A stretch of 64,000 bases of DNA from Vandiemenella viatica (lineage: Eukaryota; Arthropoda; Insecta; Orthoptera; Morabidae): contig CM061921.1 in the NCBI GenBank assembly GCA_031002005.1, positions 122,232,597 to 122,296,596 of the forward strand, read 5' to 3'. Shown here in pieces: positions 23,850 through 36,364 of the stretch. The translations under genes and the position numbers were made by a program. How positions within the stretch are numbered: the stretch's first letter is position 1; each line of letters begins with the position of its first letter. The notes beneath the pieces were generated by a model. It made no database searches. It was not told the DNA's origin and saw only the letters and a list, made by a program, of their open reading frames with translations.

Positions 23850-25095
23850 GGGGAGTTAGTGCCCGAATAATGGATAATCCGCATTTCGATTAATTTTGTA
23901 GCTACTCTTATATCGGGGGAAGCGATTTCTACCACACCATTTATTTTTTCAATTGGTGTGGCTCGGAGACAAACCGTAATAATTCTACAGGCTTCATTCA
24001 GAACTCATAAGCTGAGTTGTACCAAACAGGACAGGCATATTCTGCCGCAGACTAACTCAGTGAAAGAGCTGATGTTCAGAGCACTGCGCCTCATACAACT
24101 TTGTGACTATTCTCAGGATACTGTTATGGGCCAAAACTTTGATTTTTGTGTTCAAGCAGTCCTTTCGTAAGTGATGGAGGGATCCAGTATAAATCCAACA
24201 TATTTTCGATTGAATTAGTGATCAAGGTCAACACACTCGCATCTGACTTTCAGTTTCCTGTTCGCACGTCTGATTCGTAGATGGAAGGCACATAGCTGAA
24301 TTTTAGACGCATTCACTTTCAGCTGATTGAGTTCATAGTAGTTTGTGAGGGTGTGTAAACCATTATTTAGACGTTACTCAACTGTTCAAAATCTTTGCTT
24401 GCACTGCTAGCACTGAATCATCGGCATAGATAAAACTTTCAATCATGGATGGTAAAGGGTGATCGTTAGTGTAAATGTTGAAGAATGTCAGTGGCCAGGA
24501 CACTCCCTTGGGGCAGCACAAATTTTTGTGTTCTCCATCGACTTTTGCTACCCTGAAATACGAAGTAAAACCTTCGGTTGTGAAGTAATGTTTGGATGGT
24601 TTCTGTAAACTCTAAGTCATTTGTAAATGGTTATAGGTTACGCAACAAAATAATATACTCTACGGTTCCATACACTGTAGAGAGATCTACAAAAGCCATT
24701 CCCGTGACCAGCCCTGACTCGAAACCATCCTCAGTGTGCCGAGTCAGGTCGAGGACTTGTGCTGTACAGTTCTTTTAGATCTGACACCAGCTTTTTGGTG
24801 AACCAGTTTCGGCAGTAGATTGAGCAGCATCCTTTCAAATATCTTGTAGAGTTGGCATAACAAAGAAATAGGGCGACAATATTTGGCAACGGAAATGTCT
24901 TTGTCAGGTGTCAGTATGGCAATAACATTCTCCTTTATCCATATATCAGGTATCTGTTTATCTCGTAGGCATTTGCAAAAGCCATTCCATTGCTAAGGGA
25001 CCAAAATGTTTTCTTGCTCTACAGTTATATCATCAATACCTGTTGCTTTACCAGTTTCGCACCTTTTAATGGTTTTCTTTAGATCATAAATCAGA
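23850..25095 (-). pseudogene. Jockey-like LINE, RT half, heavily decayed
   Basis: Minus-strand LINE remnant with many stops, so it gives no long ORF. Motif blocks read right to left: ILTPDKDISVAKYCRPISLL and YKIFERML (about 24,900), MAFVDLS-type block (about 24,690), FNIYTNDHPLPSM then FIYADDSVLAVQAK (about 24,480-24,420, the catalytic YADD box), CAFHLR-like block (about 24,290), and the tail LNEACRIITVCLRATPIEKI with SPDIRVATKLIEMR (about 23,980-23,890). The order and wording match Jockey-type RT. The endonuclease half lies at 25,490-26,440, separated by a SINE. Confidence 0.75.
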
Positions 25096-25147
25096 AACTA
25101 TGGGGACAGTTGTTTCTACTTGTCATTTTCTTACTATCTTAATACTA

Positions 25148-25380
25148 TCGACGCTGTGGCCTCGCATTCGCGAGGACGCCGGTTCGAATCCCCGTCAGGG
25201 CATCCAGATTTGGGTTTTCCATGGTTTCCCCAAATCACTCCAGGCGAATACTGGGATGCTTCCTTCAAAAGGGCCATGGTTTAATTCCTTCCCGTTCCTT
25301 GTAACCAGTCCTATCGCGCTTCTAATGACCTCCACGTCGACGAGGCGTAAAGCCATAAGTAACAAAAAAGTAGTACCATT
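25148..25380 (+). mobile_element. tRNA-derived SINE (family A)
   Basis: A good copy. The tRNA-like head has the B box GGTTCGAATCC at about 25,182. The body reads GTTTTCCATGGTTTCCCC, CACTCCAGGCGAATACTGGGATGC, and the 3' block CTAATGACCTCCACGTCGACGAGGCGTAAAGCCAT, ending with an A-rich tail. The A-box end of the head is weak, so transcription by RNA polymerase III is doubtful. It is inserted inside the Jockey-like LINE. Confidence 0.85.
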
Positions 25381-25489
25381 GATTCTTCTGTTTCTTTCCC
25401 CTATGCCATTTTCGTAATAACTGATTTGATACTTGGTCAAGTGTTACATTAGCATGTGTAATGTTTTTACATGGATCGTTGCCCTTCTG

Positions 25490-26440
25490 CTATTTTTGAA
25501 CAGGTCCATGTTTTCTAGGAACTCAATTCAATGTCCTCGTTTAGTGTTTTCAAGTGCGGAGCACAGTGCTAACACAGATTCCACTGTTTCCTGGCTAAAA
25601 AGGTAGTTTTCAAAGAGCCTCAGGTATCCCTTTGGGGGAGGTGAAACCTCTTCGCTCATACCTGGAATATATTTTGTGCTGCAACTTCTAGGAGATGAAA
25701 GATGGAAACTTGTTTTCACAGCCTCCACAAAATTATCATAGTGCTCAGGCAAAGGTTCTATGTTTGAAATCATATAATACTAATTTCCAGTAAAAAGTGT
25801 CCATTTAGCGTTTCTGAAATTAAACCTCCATCAAAATGGAATCTTCAATGGTCTGATAGCTGCGAATACCTAATTGCCTATTGGTTAAGACACTATTTTA
25901 TTGGGTGTGAAACAGTGAGCGGCCAAGGCATCTCTTACGAACAACACATCAGGTTTATACCCCGCTTCCATAATGTGGGAGTTTACTGTCATGAAGAACA
26001 GTCAACCTATTATGATCCGGCGATTTTAGCACAGCTTCCCCATTATTGTCATCATCCTGGTATCCCCAGACGCTACTTTCGCTGTTAAGTTAACCATTAG
26101 CCACAAGAATAGTCTTACTGTAGAAATTTGCTGGTGGATTGAACTGAAACTTCACGTTTGGTGGCTATTACAATTGGTGTTACCATGCAGAAGCTGTTCA
26201 ACTCGATAGTCAGTATTTCAGTGTCATTACCCTGTGTATATGAAGTGGAAAGCACTGCTAGCGCTGGTACTACCACACTGCTTGTGTGGTCGCATTCCCC
26301 CTATTTCTGGTCTTCTTTGAGCGTTTTCTATATGTCTCTTGCAAATATAGAACGTCGTATTCAGATTTATGGCATACATTTTAGAGTTCTATAATTGTAG
26401 ATATCCTCTTAATGTTGATTGATATTATTGTTAATATCGG
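25490..26440 (-). pseudogene. Jockey-like LINE, endonuclease and linker
   Basis: Upstream half of the LINE whose RT lies at 23,850-25,095. The linker is open at 25,528-25,773 (LPEHYDNFVEAVKT, KYIPGMSEE, FSQETVESVLALC), a pattern known between endonuclease and RT in Jockey-type proteins. The endonuclease is read further right in broken frames: WGYQDDNGEAVLKSPDHNRL near 26,075-26,015, with HDSKLPHYGSG, corresponding to the GDFN.HH..WG region of this nuclease family. Not functional. Confidence 0.7.
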
Positions 26441-26785
26441 TCTTGAAAAAGTCCCATTGTTCTTGGGATTAGTCATTGCAACGCCTTTCTTGTGGAAAAT
26501 TCAGCCGGCACAGGGGTGCCCAAGGGAGGCTCTTTCCATTTTCCACAACTATTCTAAACATACACATCACATACTCTAAACTTTATCTTCCTTTGGTATC
26601 TTAATTTTATGATTTTTTTTTTTCTAGATTGATTTGGGTAGTTAGAATTTTTCGTTTATTTTTCCTTGGTTTATAAAATGATTTAATTGCAATGGCGCAC
26701 GTGCTCCGATGGTAAGCTATTTCACCAATTTCATATTATTATTATTATTTATTATCCTAGATTCTCTGAGTGCAAATTCCTCCTC
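26441..26785. other. No recognised feature
   Basis: AT-rich, with an ATT microsatellite at about 26,737-26,755. Confidence 0.5.
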
Positions 26786-26970
26786 CCCGCCTAGAAAAAA
26801 TATACTTTTGCCCTTTACCAATTTTAATTTTAAATTCTTTAAGTGCTTCACTTGTTACTTTATTCCCAAACCCTGATTCGTTTACTACGAAAAGGAAGTT
26901 TTCCCACACCCTTATGCCAGCTTGTCACTTTCAAGATCAGTTTCAGATTTTGCTACATATTTCGTACTGA
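26786..26970 (-). pseudogene. LINE 3' end fragment (family shared with 52.2 and 57.8 kb)
   Basis: The DNA runs parallel to 57,805-57,965: both have ACTTTTGCCCT, then AATTTAAAATTCTTT, later a GAAACTTTTC/GGAAGTTTTC-like string and GCCAGCTTGT. On the minus strand this encodes the last part of a LINE protein (EALKEFKIKIGKGQKY-like). Only the C-terminal tail is left. Confidence 0.6.
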
Positions 26971-29900
26971 TCTGGCAACTTGATGATTCAACATTAATTT
27001 TTAATTGTCTACAATTTCTCCGAGAGAGAACCCCATATCAGTGATAAGTGTGCCCCACCAGAAGAGGCGTTTCTGATGTTGTGGGTTGTAAATGTCCGAA
27101 CAGTAAGAAATAGAATATTCGCCTTGGTAATGTTTACAGCGAGAACAGTAATTTTCTACCTGTAATGAATTACAAACACTAATCGAGAATTCATTTTAAA
27201 AGAAATATTTAGGATACTAATTAGCAAAACGTTATTCAGAACTGACTGGTGCTTCAAAACATTAACTTTTGTAGGAAACAACACTGAATCGTTTGTCAAA
27301 GCTTAAAAACATTTTCTGAACTATCGTTCACAATCTCCCTGATGTGCAGCTGATGCTTACAGTAAGTTTTAAAAATTGTAACTTTCTTTAAAAATTGTAT
27401 TCTGCGAGTGGTTTTGACTAATGTTAGCTTGGCATTTTTGACTGTTTTTCTTATTTGTTTTCCTAACATCTATTGGTCATTTATATTAATGTTTCATTAA
27501 TATAAGTTGAGATTAAATATTGACTCAAGTGGCTAAGCATTCTTTCAAACTAGCATCAAGATGAAAGATGTTAACAAATTATCATATCGCCAAACGTGAT
27601 CAACCTGATTGTTATTTCATGTTTTTGTGAGATTCTTGGGGAAAAAAAATAACAGAAAAATAAATAAATAAAACTCCCATTATTTCTTCTCTCTTTATAC
27701 ATTTTCGTCATTTTTATATAACATCACATTTCTAATGATTTACTTTCCAATATTAGCTTCAACAACATGGTGAATAAATACCGAAGAGAACACCTTTATT
27801 TAATTTTGGTTTTGGGAATAATTGGACAACTTTTCCTAGTGAGAAGATGTTCGTGGGCATAAACGTTTCATTTTGTATTTACACTGTTAAATATCGATTA
27901 CCTTTGATAAGTTACTTTGATTTTGATTATTCTTTTCAAATACGACGTCTGTTTTGTCTTTTCACAGGTCATCTTAATTACTATTTTTCTGAAATATTCC
28001 CATATTGCGATCTTCTTGATTCAAATTTGGATAATATTAATAAAACTCACAAAAAAACTTGTACCGTAGGAGTTTCATATATCTCCTTCAATATCAAACA
28101 ACATCTTGTCGAAATAGGTTCAAAGACTCTGTATTTATTCATTCATTTAGTGGACAAAACTTGTTAGCATTGACATTCAAACGTTTTTAATTATGTTAGA
28201 ACTTGTCCTGAGAGACATTCAGAATATTTTTACTAGTTTATTTTACTAAACAATGTGTTGTGCCTCGTTGGTTACATTATACCATATATTAATGCACAAC
28301 CCAAAATACCGTTTAGAATCCGCATATTATCTCAGTATAAAATTATTTTCCCTCGATCTTCAGATCAGTATTTTCTGTCTCAAATCTTTTTCTTAGTTTT
28401 CGTGTTCATTATATTATATAAGGTATTACGTTCATGGAAGTTTAAAGTTCTTACAAACAGTAAATACAGTGTTTGTAATTTGTTAAATACTTTTACATTG
28501 CTATTCCCTTCTACTAGGGAAAAGTTATATAAATGTGCCCGTAAATTTGTCCAATTTGAGAAATAATTTTAAAAGTTATAAATATCATAAAATCTCTTCA
28601 AGGCACGACCCAATTTGATAAGTAAATAATGATAATCACCAACAATTTTAATACGGACAGTGGACACTCATACGATAACTAGAATACGGACAAAGTACGA
28701 CTCTAGAATGACGGCGGCTTCACTTCCACTGCATTTACTCCGTTTCAGGATCCTGTTATACGAGATTTTATTTCGGTGGAGGCTAGAGTTGTTATCACAG
28801 AAATAAAGTACTTTTTCCTTTTGGCTGAATTATAAAGAAGTGGGAATCAGAGAGTGAAATGGTAAACTAGACCTGTGACAGCACCCACTATATTTGGACA
28901 AAATTTTGTAATTTTAAGAAATACTTGTTTCTGGATTTTAAAATAAGCGGATCCTGTGAACAGGCTACAACTACGATTTTCAAAATAGATCTTATGAAAT
29001 TTCTGGTTCCTTGTTTAGGAGCTAAATTATATAATGTCTTAGTTATTCACCCGTTACTAATTTTCTTGAATGAATATGTTGATTTCCAACAAAGTTCTCA
29101 ATTTCATCTTGGCTTGCAGATTACGTCTTGTTAAAAGATAGTAATGAAATCACGGAGCTGGAAGTTAGATTCTACCATCTAGATTTGTCATTAGTACACA
29201 CACTGTCAGGTATTTGTTACTGAAATCACAAAACGTCTATCGCTGCACACAATCTGAAGGCAACAAAATTGTAACAAAGATTTCCCGTGTGCTCTAAACC
29301 CTGTGACTTGTACTGAAACGCAGGATCTGAAGCAATTATCAATGCAGCAGAACTGTCTTCCAGTTCCACAAAGAATTTCTAGTATGTTCTGCACTGATAT
29401 CTGTCAAACTAAACACCTGAAATAATTGAATATTTGTTTCAATAATGCTCAACTTCGAAATTTGTTTGTTTTCTTAGGTAATAAAAAAATGCTTAATTAA
29501 ATTTGTATACCAAGCGCCTTAACTTATAACAAGATGTTTTTAATTGTATTTAGGCCCCTGAGCTAGGTTTAGTTAATCTTGTCTCTTCCATATAAAGAGG
29601 AAATCTGCTTATTTTGTTAAGAGTATGATTTGCTACGAATATGTGATTTTGTTTATTGCATTTTGTGTTCAAATGCTTCTGTGACCAAGAAAAAATAATC
29701 ATTTTCTAACTACTGTCAAAAGTTATTCTCGAGATAATTTATATATATTAATAATAACAGCATGACTATGAACTGATCTCCAATTATTATTTGTGCTCTC
29801 TTAATGGTTTCCGATTTTAAATAAATTTTGAGAATGTTGTAAGATACTTAATTGTGATTAGTAATTAGAAGCAGTTATTGTTTGAATGATTTCATGTTAC

Positions 29901-30904
29901 GCTAGATCACCCTCACAGTTATTCCTTCGTCAATGACAATGACCACAATTCATTATTACAAAACTTGTTTACATCGTATCTATAAATTGAAATCTGGCAA
30001 TGCATGTCTGAGAATGGCCTCTCAAGTCACATATTTTATATATAAAAGCTATTGCTCAACATTTCTGTTCAGTCATCCCTTCATGATCGTCGATTGAGTT
30101 GAAGAAGGAGAAATAGTGGAGGTGAATCGTATTCCCTTCCTACTATTTGAACAATAACCCGAATTCCTTACCGTTCTTTGCCTCACCCTCCACGCCCAAC
30201 CTTTTACGGATGTAATTACCACGAAGTTGATGTGCCGTAAATTCTGAAAAAGCTATAAGAATAAAGAAAAGAAATGAATCAGAGATAAAAGTTTATCGTA
30301 AGTTGATGCATTCTATGGTAGTGTCTTCAGGACCATGCAAGGTAAACCATTACTGTATATTCACTGAAATTACCATATTCAAGTAATTTCATTTACGTTA
30401 TATCTAGTGATGCCTTACAAATCATTTATTTATTCATTGTGGGTAATATTGATTTAAAGACTTGTTTACCCCAACAAGACTAGGATTGTATAGCATTCTA
30501 CTACATCTTACCAGTTGTTTATAAATATAATTTACACTTTACACAAATTAACACTATACAACGCTTAATTCACGTTTTTCTTAAATTAAGTTAATAATTT
30601 AAATATTGACCAAAATCTTAACAATACTGACGTTTATCTAGTGAATCAGTAACTAACTGGCCTGAACTAATGCTAGTGATTGGTAAAGAAGGAAACGGTA
30701 CAGAATAAATACTAATGATGGCTGAAGAAACATGTGAAAAGGGAAGGATGTAATACAAGTGACGACAGAATTAATATGTGAAAATAATATAAACTAATGT
30801 AATTGAATTCTAATAATGAGTTATATGTGGAAGAAATGGTTGTTGAGCTAGTGTTGGGACAACTAATGAGTGTATAAATGGATCAATAACTTTGGTAGTT
30901 CAAT
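26971..30904. other. No recognised gene in 3.9 kb
   Basis: Very AT-rich DNA. ORFs at 27,847-28,167, 28,255-28,566 and 28,925-29,134 (+) are rich in Phe, Ile, Leu and Lys as expected from base composition, and show no motif. A TATATATAAAAGC string at about 30,037 is followed some 30 bp later by TCAGTC, a core-promoter-like arrangement, but no transcript-like sequence follows that I can recognise. Confidence 0.4.
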
Positions 30905-31091
30905 TTTTTATTGGACGATAATTCCACAATCTAGCCACTTAAATGGAGAAGGCAAGGATTTAATTATGTTCACTGAAACTTTATTTTTGGGACATTTGAT
31001 ATGAAGTTGCTGCTCTGAACTAAAAGTGACAGTAACCTGGGATTTAGTGGTATTTATTTTTAGTTCAATCCTCTTTGCCCAATCAGAAATA

Positions 31092-32309
31092 CACAGTCCA
31101 GTCACATTAATGTGACCACCTCTCAAAAACCAGAATAATCACCTTTGGCAGAGCGGACCACTGCGAGGCGTGCAGGAACAGAGTCAATTAGGTTTCTGAA
31201 GGTGTTCACTGGGATGTTGAGCCATGCCGACTCCAGTGCCGTGGCCAGCTGCGCTAGATTACGCGGTTGAGGATCCATGGTGCGAACAACCCGATCGAGG
31301 TGGTCTCACCAATTCTCGATTGGGTTTAAATCCAGTGAGTTTGCTGGCCAGGGGAGTAAGGTAAACTCATCCTGGTGCTCTTCGAACCACGCACATACAC
31401 TGCGAGTTGTATGACACCTCGCATTGTCCTACTAGTAGATGCCATCATTCTGAGGAAATATTATTCGCACGCAGGGGTGGACATGGTCCGCAAGAACAGA
31501 TGCGTACTTGTGCTGATCCACTGTGCCTTCCACTATGATGAGTTCACCCAGTGAATGCCAAGAAAACATCCCCCAAACCATAATTTCCCTCCTCCACCCT
31601 GGATCCTTCCGGCAATTGTTGCAGGGTGTTTGCTTTCAGACGTTTCACGCCGTATGCGCCAACGTCCATCTGTCCCATGGAGCATAAAACGTGATTCATC
31701 GGAAAAAGCCACCTGTCGCCACTCTGTGGACGTCCAGTTGTGGTACTGGCGTGCAAATTCCAGCCTTCGTCGCCGATGAACAGCAGTCAGCATAGGTGCA
31801 GTTACCAGGCGTCTGCTGCGGAGGCCCATGCGCAGCAACATTCGCTGAACCGTTGTTGAAGATACACTCTTGGTAGCCCCTTGGTTCATCTGGGCGGTCA
31901 GTTGCTCAACATTTGCACGTGTATTTTCCCGAGCCCATCTCCGTAGCCTTCATTCGCCTCTATCATCTATTGCCCGTGGTGCACCACATGTTCCACGCCG
32001 CTGATTTTGAATAGTGCCATTTTGCCATGCACGGTACACTTTCACCATGGCGGCACGTGAACAGTTCACAGAATTAGCCGTTTCCGAAATGCTTCCACCC
32101 TTGGCCCGAAAGCCAATAATCATGCCCTTTTGGAGTCGGATAAATCGCTACGTTTCTGCATTACGCCAACGATTGAAATGCTTTCCGATGCCCTAGGACA
32201 TCCTTTATATACACTCCACTGTAATGTGCTGCCACCTGCCTTCTGTGATTGGTTATTTCACGTTGACGTCGAAAGTAGGTGGTGGTCACATTAATGTGAC
32301 TGGACTATG
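31092..32309 (-). mobile_element. Tc1-like DNA transposon, complete ends
   Basis: An element of 1,218 bp flanked by TA (31,090-31,091 and 32,310-32,311). The terminal inverted repeats read CA(C/T)AGTCCAGTCACATTAA followed by TGTGACCACC, nearly perfect at both ends, and contain an internal palindrome (TCACATTAATGTGA). It carries one transposase gene on the minus strand. It is inserted in the RT coding region of the LINE at 30.9-34.45 kb. Confidence 0.92.
31121..32160 (-). pseudogene. Tc1-like transposase, several stops
   Basis: A transposase of about 345 codons. The N-terminal helix-turn-helix region (KGGSISETANSVNCSRAA) lies near 32,090. The longest open piece, 31,533-31,889, includes AFSDESRFMLHG with the first catalytic Asp. 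The second Asp is in DNARCHTTRSV (about 31,430) and the catalytic Glu in SLDLNPIENW (about 31,320). I count 36 residues between the second Asp and the Glu, more than the 34 of classical Tc1. Stops occur after DRGE, in the region after HWVNSS, just before DNAR, and after NPIENW, so it cannot encode an active enzyme. The C-terminus ends near 31,121. Confidence 0.88.
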
Positions 32310-32692
32310 TATATTCTAGGTCGTCATTTATTTGATTTTTACAGTGGCTACTTCATTTGATGTTGCACTGAGGTATAATTGCAAGTTTCCTGCGTACAGA
32401 TGATCGTTATAGCGACGCAGGACACATGCAACATCGTATATTTACACGGAAAATAAAAATGGTCGCAAGGCTGAGCCCTGGAAGACACCACTGTTCACCG
32501 TCTACCATGGCGATTTATCGCCAGTAATATCCGCAGCACAATGCTGACGGTTTCTCAAATAATATTCGAACCAATCAACATTTCCACTGGCAAAACTTAA
32601 TCTTCTCAGTGTCATATGCCTTGCTGAGGTCGAGAAGGATCAGTATTATTTTTATTTTTTCGTCTGTCCATAACAAGCATCATGTCTGCTGC

Positions 32693-32936
32693 TACTTTTT
32701 TCTTACTGACGGCTTTACACCTCGTCGACATCGAGGTCATTAGAGGCGGGAAAGACTTAGATAGGGAACGGGAAGAAATTTAGCAATAGCCTTTTGAAGG
32801 AAGCATCCCGGCATTCGCCCTGATTGATTTGGGGAAACCATGGATAACTCAAATCTTAATACCCGAACGAGGATTCGAACCGCTGTCCTCCCGAATACGA
32901 GACCAGAGCGTTAACTGCTCACCCACCAGGATGGTT
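32693..32936 (-). mobile_element. tRNA-derived SINE (family A)
   Basis: Nearly complete reverse copy. It has the 3' body GGCTTTACACCTCGTCGACATCGAGGTCATTAGAGGCGGG, the central CATCCCGGCATTCGCC, the B-box complement GGATTCGAACC (about 32,871), and the head complement GAGCGTTAACTGCTCACCCACC, which preserves the A-box region. Inserted within the LINE RT. Confidence 0.88.
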
Positions 32937-33049
32937 CTGCCAGTTTTATGAGTGCGGTCGTAGTTTTCCCGAAATTCGGGCTGAAAATTGTTGTACGAAA
33001 CTAAGTAGTTAGTGGTTTGGTCATTGTGACGTTTATGTCTAACTTTTTG

Positions 33050-33547
33050 TACCATAATTATTATTTACAGTTTTTCTAATTAATAAATAATTTATTCGAT
33101 GATAAATGTTTCTGTTTAATAATGTTTTGATTATAATTAATATTAACTGTAAAAAGTTCCACAGGTGGTAGTTTGTACGGTTGACTGGGTAGCAATAGCA
33201 TCTTAGTGTTAAGTTCTAGTATAATAAAGTCTTTGTCTACGCACGAGAGTGGTTGCGCGGGAAAGCTCGCACATGGGTTCCGCAAGAATTAATGTTGGTG
33301 AACTTTGTTATTAACAGTAATTATATGTTGGAATTCGGTAAGAGAAAATTAATTATCAGTGATAATCAAACAGTCTGTTTTGATTTATTGACGCGATTAG
33401 ATGGAATCATTAATATCGTGTACATATTACTGGTACGATATTAGTTACTGGTAATCAAAGGTTAAAGCTGTTTCGGCTTGCTGTGTTCGTGATGACCGAC
33501 TGGGCCAGGCATTCATATCACGCCGAATAGATGGCAACTTATACCAT
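33050..33547. mobile_element. 486-bp unclassified insertion flanked by TACCAT
   Basis: Direct repeats TACCAT at 33,050-33,055 and 33,542-33,547 bound 486 bp that interrupt the LINE RT between its PTISK block and its NNFQPEF block. The interior is AT-rich, lacks a coding motif, and does not begin with TG or end with CA, so it is not an obvious solo LTR. No terminal inverted repeat was seen. Confidence 0.5.
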
Positions 33548-34450
33548 GAACCTTCGAGATGGTGGGTAGTAAACTCATAGGTCGGTAGTCTGACGGTTCA
33601 ACAGTAGCGGTTTTCTTTGGATATGGTTTAATTGCGCCATATTCAAAGCATTTGGATATGTAGGCGAGAATATCGAAAAATGAAAAATGTGTGTAATTAC
33701 TGGTGCTATTATATTACTAAACATTCTAATATCAATGTCATACACAAATTTTGCACTAGATTTGCTAAATTTTTGCTGTCGTTTACCTGCGAGTTTTGGT
33801 GACATAAATCTTGTGCTAATAATGTGGCATCAATTTTAACTGCAGGAGTTGAGAAGTGGATGGTATATGGAATTTCTGAGCTGTAATTTCTAATAACATT
33901 TCCTAAGGTGCGTAGGTTCTTCCACAAGGCGAAAGTACTTCTATTTTCGCTAATGACCTTGTGAGCGTATCTAGGTTAACGTTTCTCATGCTTTGCTTAG
34001 CACGATTGCGCATTTTTTTTTTTTTTTAATACTGTTGGCAGTTATTGTCTGAAAGGTTTTGTCTGTATCTTCGAAGAGCAGCAACCCTTTCGGTCACAAG
34101 TTGTCTTATGTTTTCAGCTAACAATGGCGCTGGAGCGCATTTTACTTTCTTTTCAAAAGGCTGTCATATAGCTTATCAGTTTTGAGACTTTTGCGTTAAT
34201 AATAGTCTGTGTGTAAATTTTACTCTAAGAGGCGATGGTTGCGTAAGTCCTGTGGTTATTTTTTCTAAAATTTCTGTATATTATTGTTCTTAGCTGATGG
34301 TACGAAGCACGTGTCCTGATATCCCTGGGGACTACAATAAGGGTTGTTTAAAATGTTAATGTTTTTTGATCATAAAGAGATCAATCAATGTTTGACTGCT
34401 TCCAACATTGTGAGTGGCATTTAGCGATGAGGACATTAAAACCACAGGCT

Positions 34451-35344
34451 TCAATAGTTTTGTTTTAAATTAATGGTAGAAGGTTGATTTTTTAATATGT
34501 TGTTGTTTCATTCTCCCATTAAAAGTACATGCGACAATAGGGCAACATAAATGAATCTAAATGCCAAACATTTAGGGACTTAAGATAATAAACAGTTTTC
34601 ATTTTGTGTCAACAGTTCTAGAAACCTAAATTCCCGATTCTTTTCCTGGTGGTATCAGAAGCAACCTTTTGTTGTAAGCTGCAATTCCAACTCATTTTAT
34701 CATTAAACTATCATTACTGTACAGAGTGAGTCTTCAAGTATAGATTTAAATAAAATAAAATGTGTGCCCAATGACTGCGTATTTTTGAGTGCCACTCCAC
34801 AACACTTTGCAGAGATACACAGGCCGGGTGGATTATGGAGTAAGTCCCTTTACCATTTGACTGGCTAGGCGCATGGAGTGTAGTGGTGTTTGGAGCAAGG
34901 GAAGAAAGAAACAGCGAAAAATTAAATTGGTCTATTTATAAGAGTGCTAGAATGTGCAAAAGGTGCCAACAATTTTAAAACCAATTTTACAGAAATTAAA
35001 CTAATTTTTAACATTGTAGCAAGGATATTATCGTAAAAGAAAAGCAGTAGCAATAACAAATTAGATAATGACTAAACCAGATAGCAATAAGAATAAAAAA
35101 TTTAAATATATTAATTCCATTACATAAAATCGACTGAATTAAATTAATAGAAAGGCAAGCGAATAAAATAGTATAATCTGAGCTCGTTCTGCCATCCTGT
35201 TAACTGGGATCTTTGCATTTCCAGTATTATCCCAAATCCGGCCAAACATTTTTAGTTTCGAATTTGTTAATTGCGACGTTCAGTAACTTTAGCTGTAAGG
35301 TCTTAGCTAGTGATGACACCAGTTTCATCTTCCCTGTTGTGACA
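34451..35344. other. No recognised feature
   Basis: AT-rich DNA without recognisable motifs. Confidence 0.45.
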
Positions 35345-35590
35345 CCGGAGTGGGTTCAACGCTCGATTTGGATACAAGTGGAAGTGGATTTATATTGTAA
35401 GGGCCGCCGGTTCGAGTCCAGCCGTGGGCATGGGTGGTTTTAATTAAGTGTTGTGTTCGTCTTGTGCTGTCCTTACTGTAGTGTCTACAATATCATGATT
35501 AATGCCTGATATAACAGTTGGCACAAAAACAAATTCGAGCTGGCTAAATGGTCGCAAAGACCGAAGGCCATATTTAAAAAAAAAAGATAA
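35345..35590 (+). mobile_element. Second tRNA-derived SINE family (family B), likely
   Basis: A tRNA-like B box GGTTCGAGTCC lies at about 35,409, followed by a non-tRNA body and the tail string GCTAAATGGTCGCAAAGACCGAAGGCC, ending in an A-rich tract at about 35,576. The body does not match family A. Only one copy is present, so the limits are approximate. Confidence 0.45.
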
Positions 35591-35945
35591 AGTGGATTTT
35601 TGTCACTGGGAAGTAGAGCCAGCCAGAGACGGATGAGGAAGTTGCTGTGACTCACGACCACACGGTGACTCTGCCGCCACAACAATCAATATGCTATGTA
35701 TGGGAAGCACATTTCTGACAGACATTACAATTTGCATCAAAGAGGTAGGTGGAAGAGGTTAGCGCAGCCAAAATAAAAGAAATTGCTGAATGGACGTATG
35801 GCCAGTTACATTGATTGACCACAACACAATGCCTACAACATGAAACCAAAACAAGGTGAAATATTGTGTGACTGCAAGAATTCAGGAAAAAAGTTCTTTG
35901 ATGAATTTACTCAACAATGGGCAAAATGCGTTATCAAGTCACATA
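35591..35945. other. No recognised feature
   Basis: Unassigned spacer between two SINE copies. Confidence 0.45.
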
Positions 35946-36134
35946 GCATGGTGTGTTAGGGGGTACAAGGATTTAATTCCCTGCACCACTATTCAGATCT
36001 CAGTTTTCCATGCCGGAATGGTTCCTTCAAAATACCGTGGCAGAATTGCTCCTTGTTCTTTGCCTCCTATTCTTTTACGCCTCTAATAAACACAACATCG
36101 ACGAGGCATAGAGCGAGATTAAAAAAAAGACAAG
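35946..36134 (+). mobile_element. SINE family A, diverged copy
   Basis: The head is eroded (GGATTTAATTCC in place of the B box). The body shows CAGTTTTCCATGCC, GGTTCCTTCAAAATACC and the 3' block CGCCTCTAATAAACACAACATCGACGAGGC with an A-rich tail. Older than the other copies by sequence decay. Confidence 0.65.
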
Positions 36135-36364
36135 TGACTGCACGCAGTGTTACCATGCCAAGAGGACCTTTAAGATAATTTCTGCGGATCACAGATTTCT
36201 CTCTAATCCTGGAACACTGCCAATTTCTTGATGGGTGTATTGAATCGCTTCTATTCTTTCTGGTAAGAAATATATAGCATATAGTCTACTATTGAAATGA
36301 AAAGCTGCAAGATTTCCAGTTGAAAATATAACGCCAATGCAACTGCTTCATTTATTTATTTTTC

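Larger units (their letters stand above)
30905..34450 (-). mobile_element. Jockey/CR1-type LINE broken by three insertions
   Basis: A LINE copy can be followed on the minus strand through three gaps. At 34,450-33,548: endonuclease end and linker (APAPLLAENIRQLVTERV, WKNLRTLG) and the RT start TVEPSDYRPMSLLPTISK. At 33,050-32,937: the next RT block (NNFQPEFREN). At 32,692-32,312: LDLSKAYDT, GVFQGSAL-like block and the following region. At 31,091-30,905: ISDWAKRIELKINTTKSQ and KWLDC. The gaps are a 486-bp insertion (33,056-33,541), a SINE (32,693-32,936) and a Tc1-like element (31,092-32,309). Stops and frameshifts show it is dead. Confidence 0.75.
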
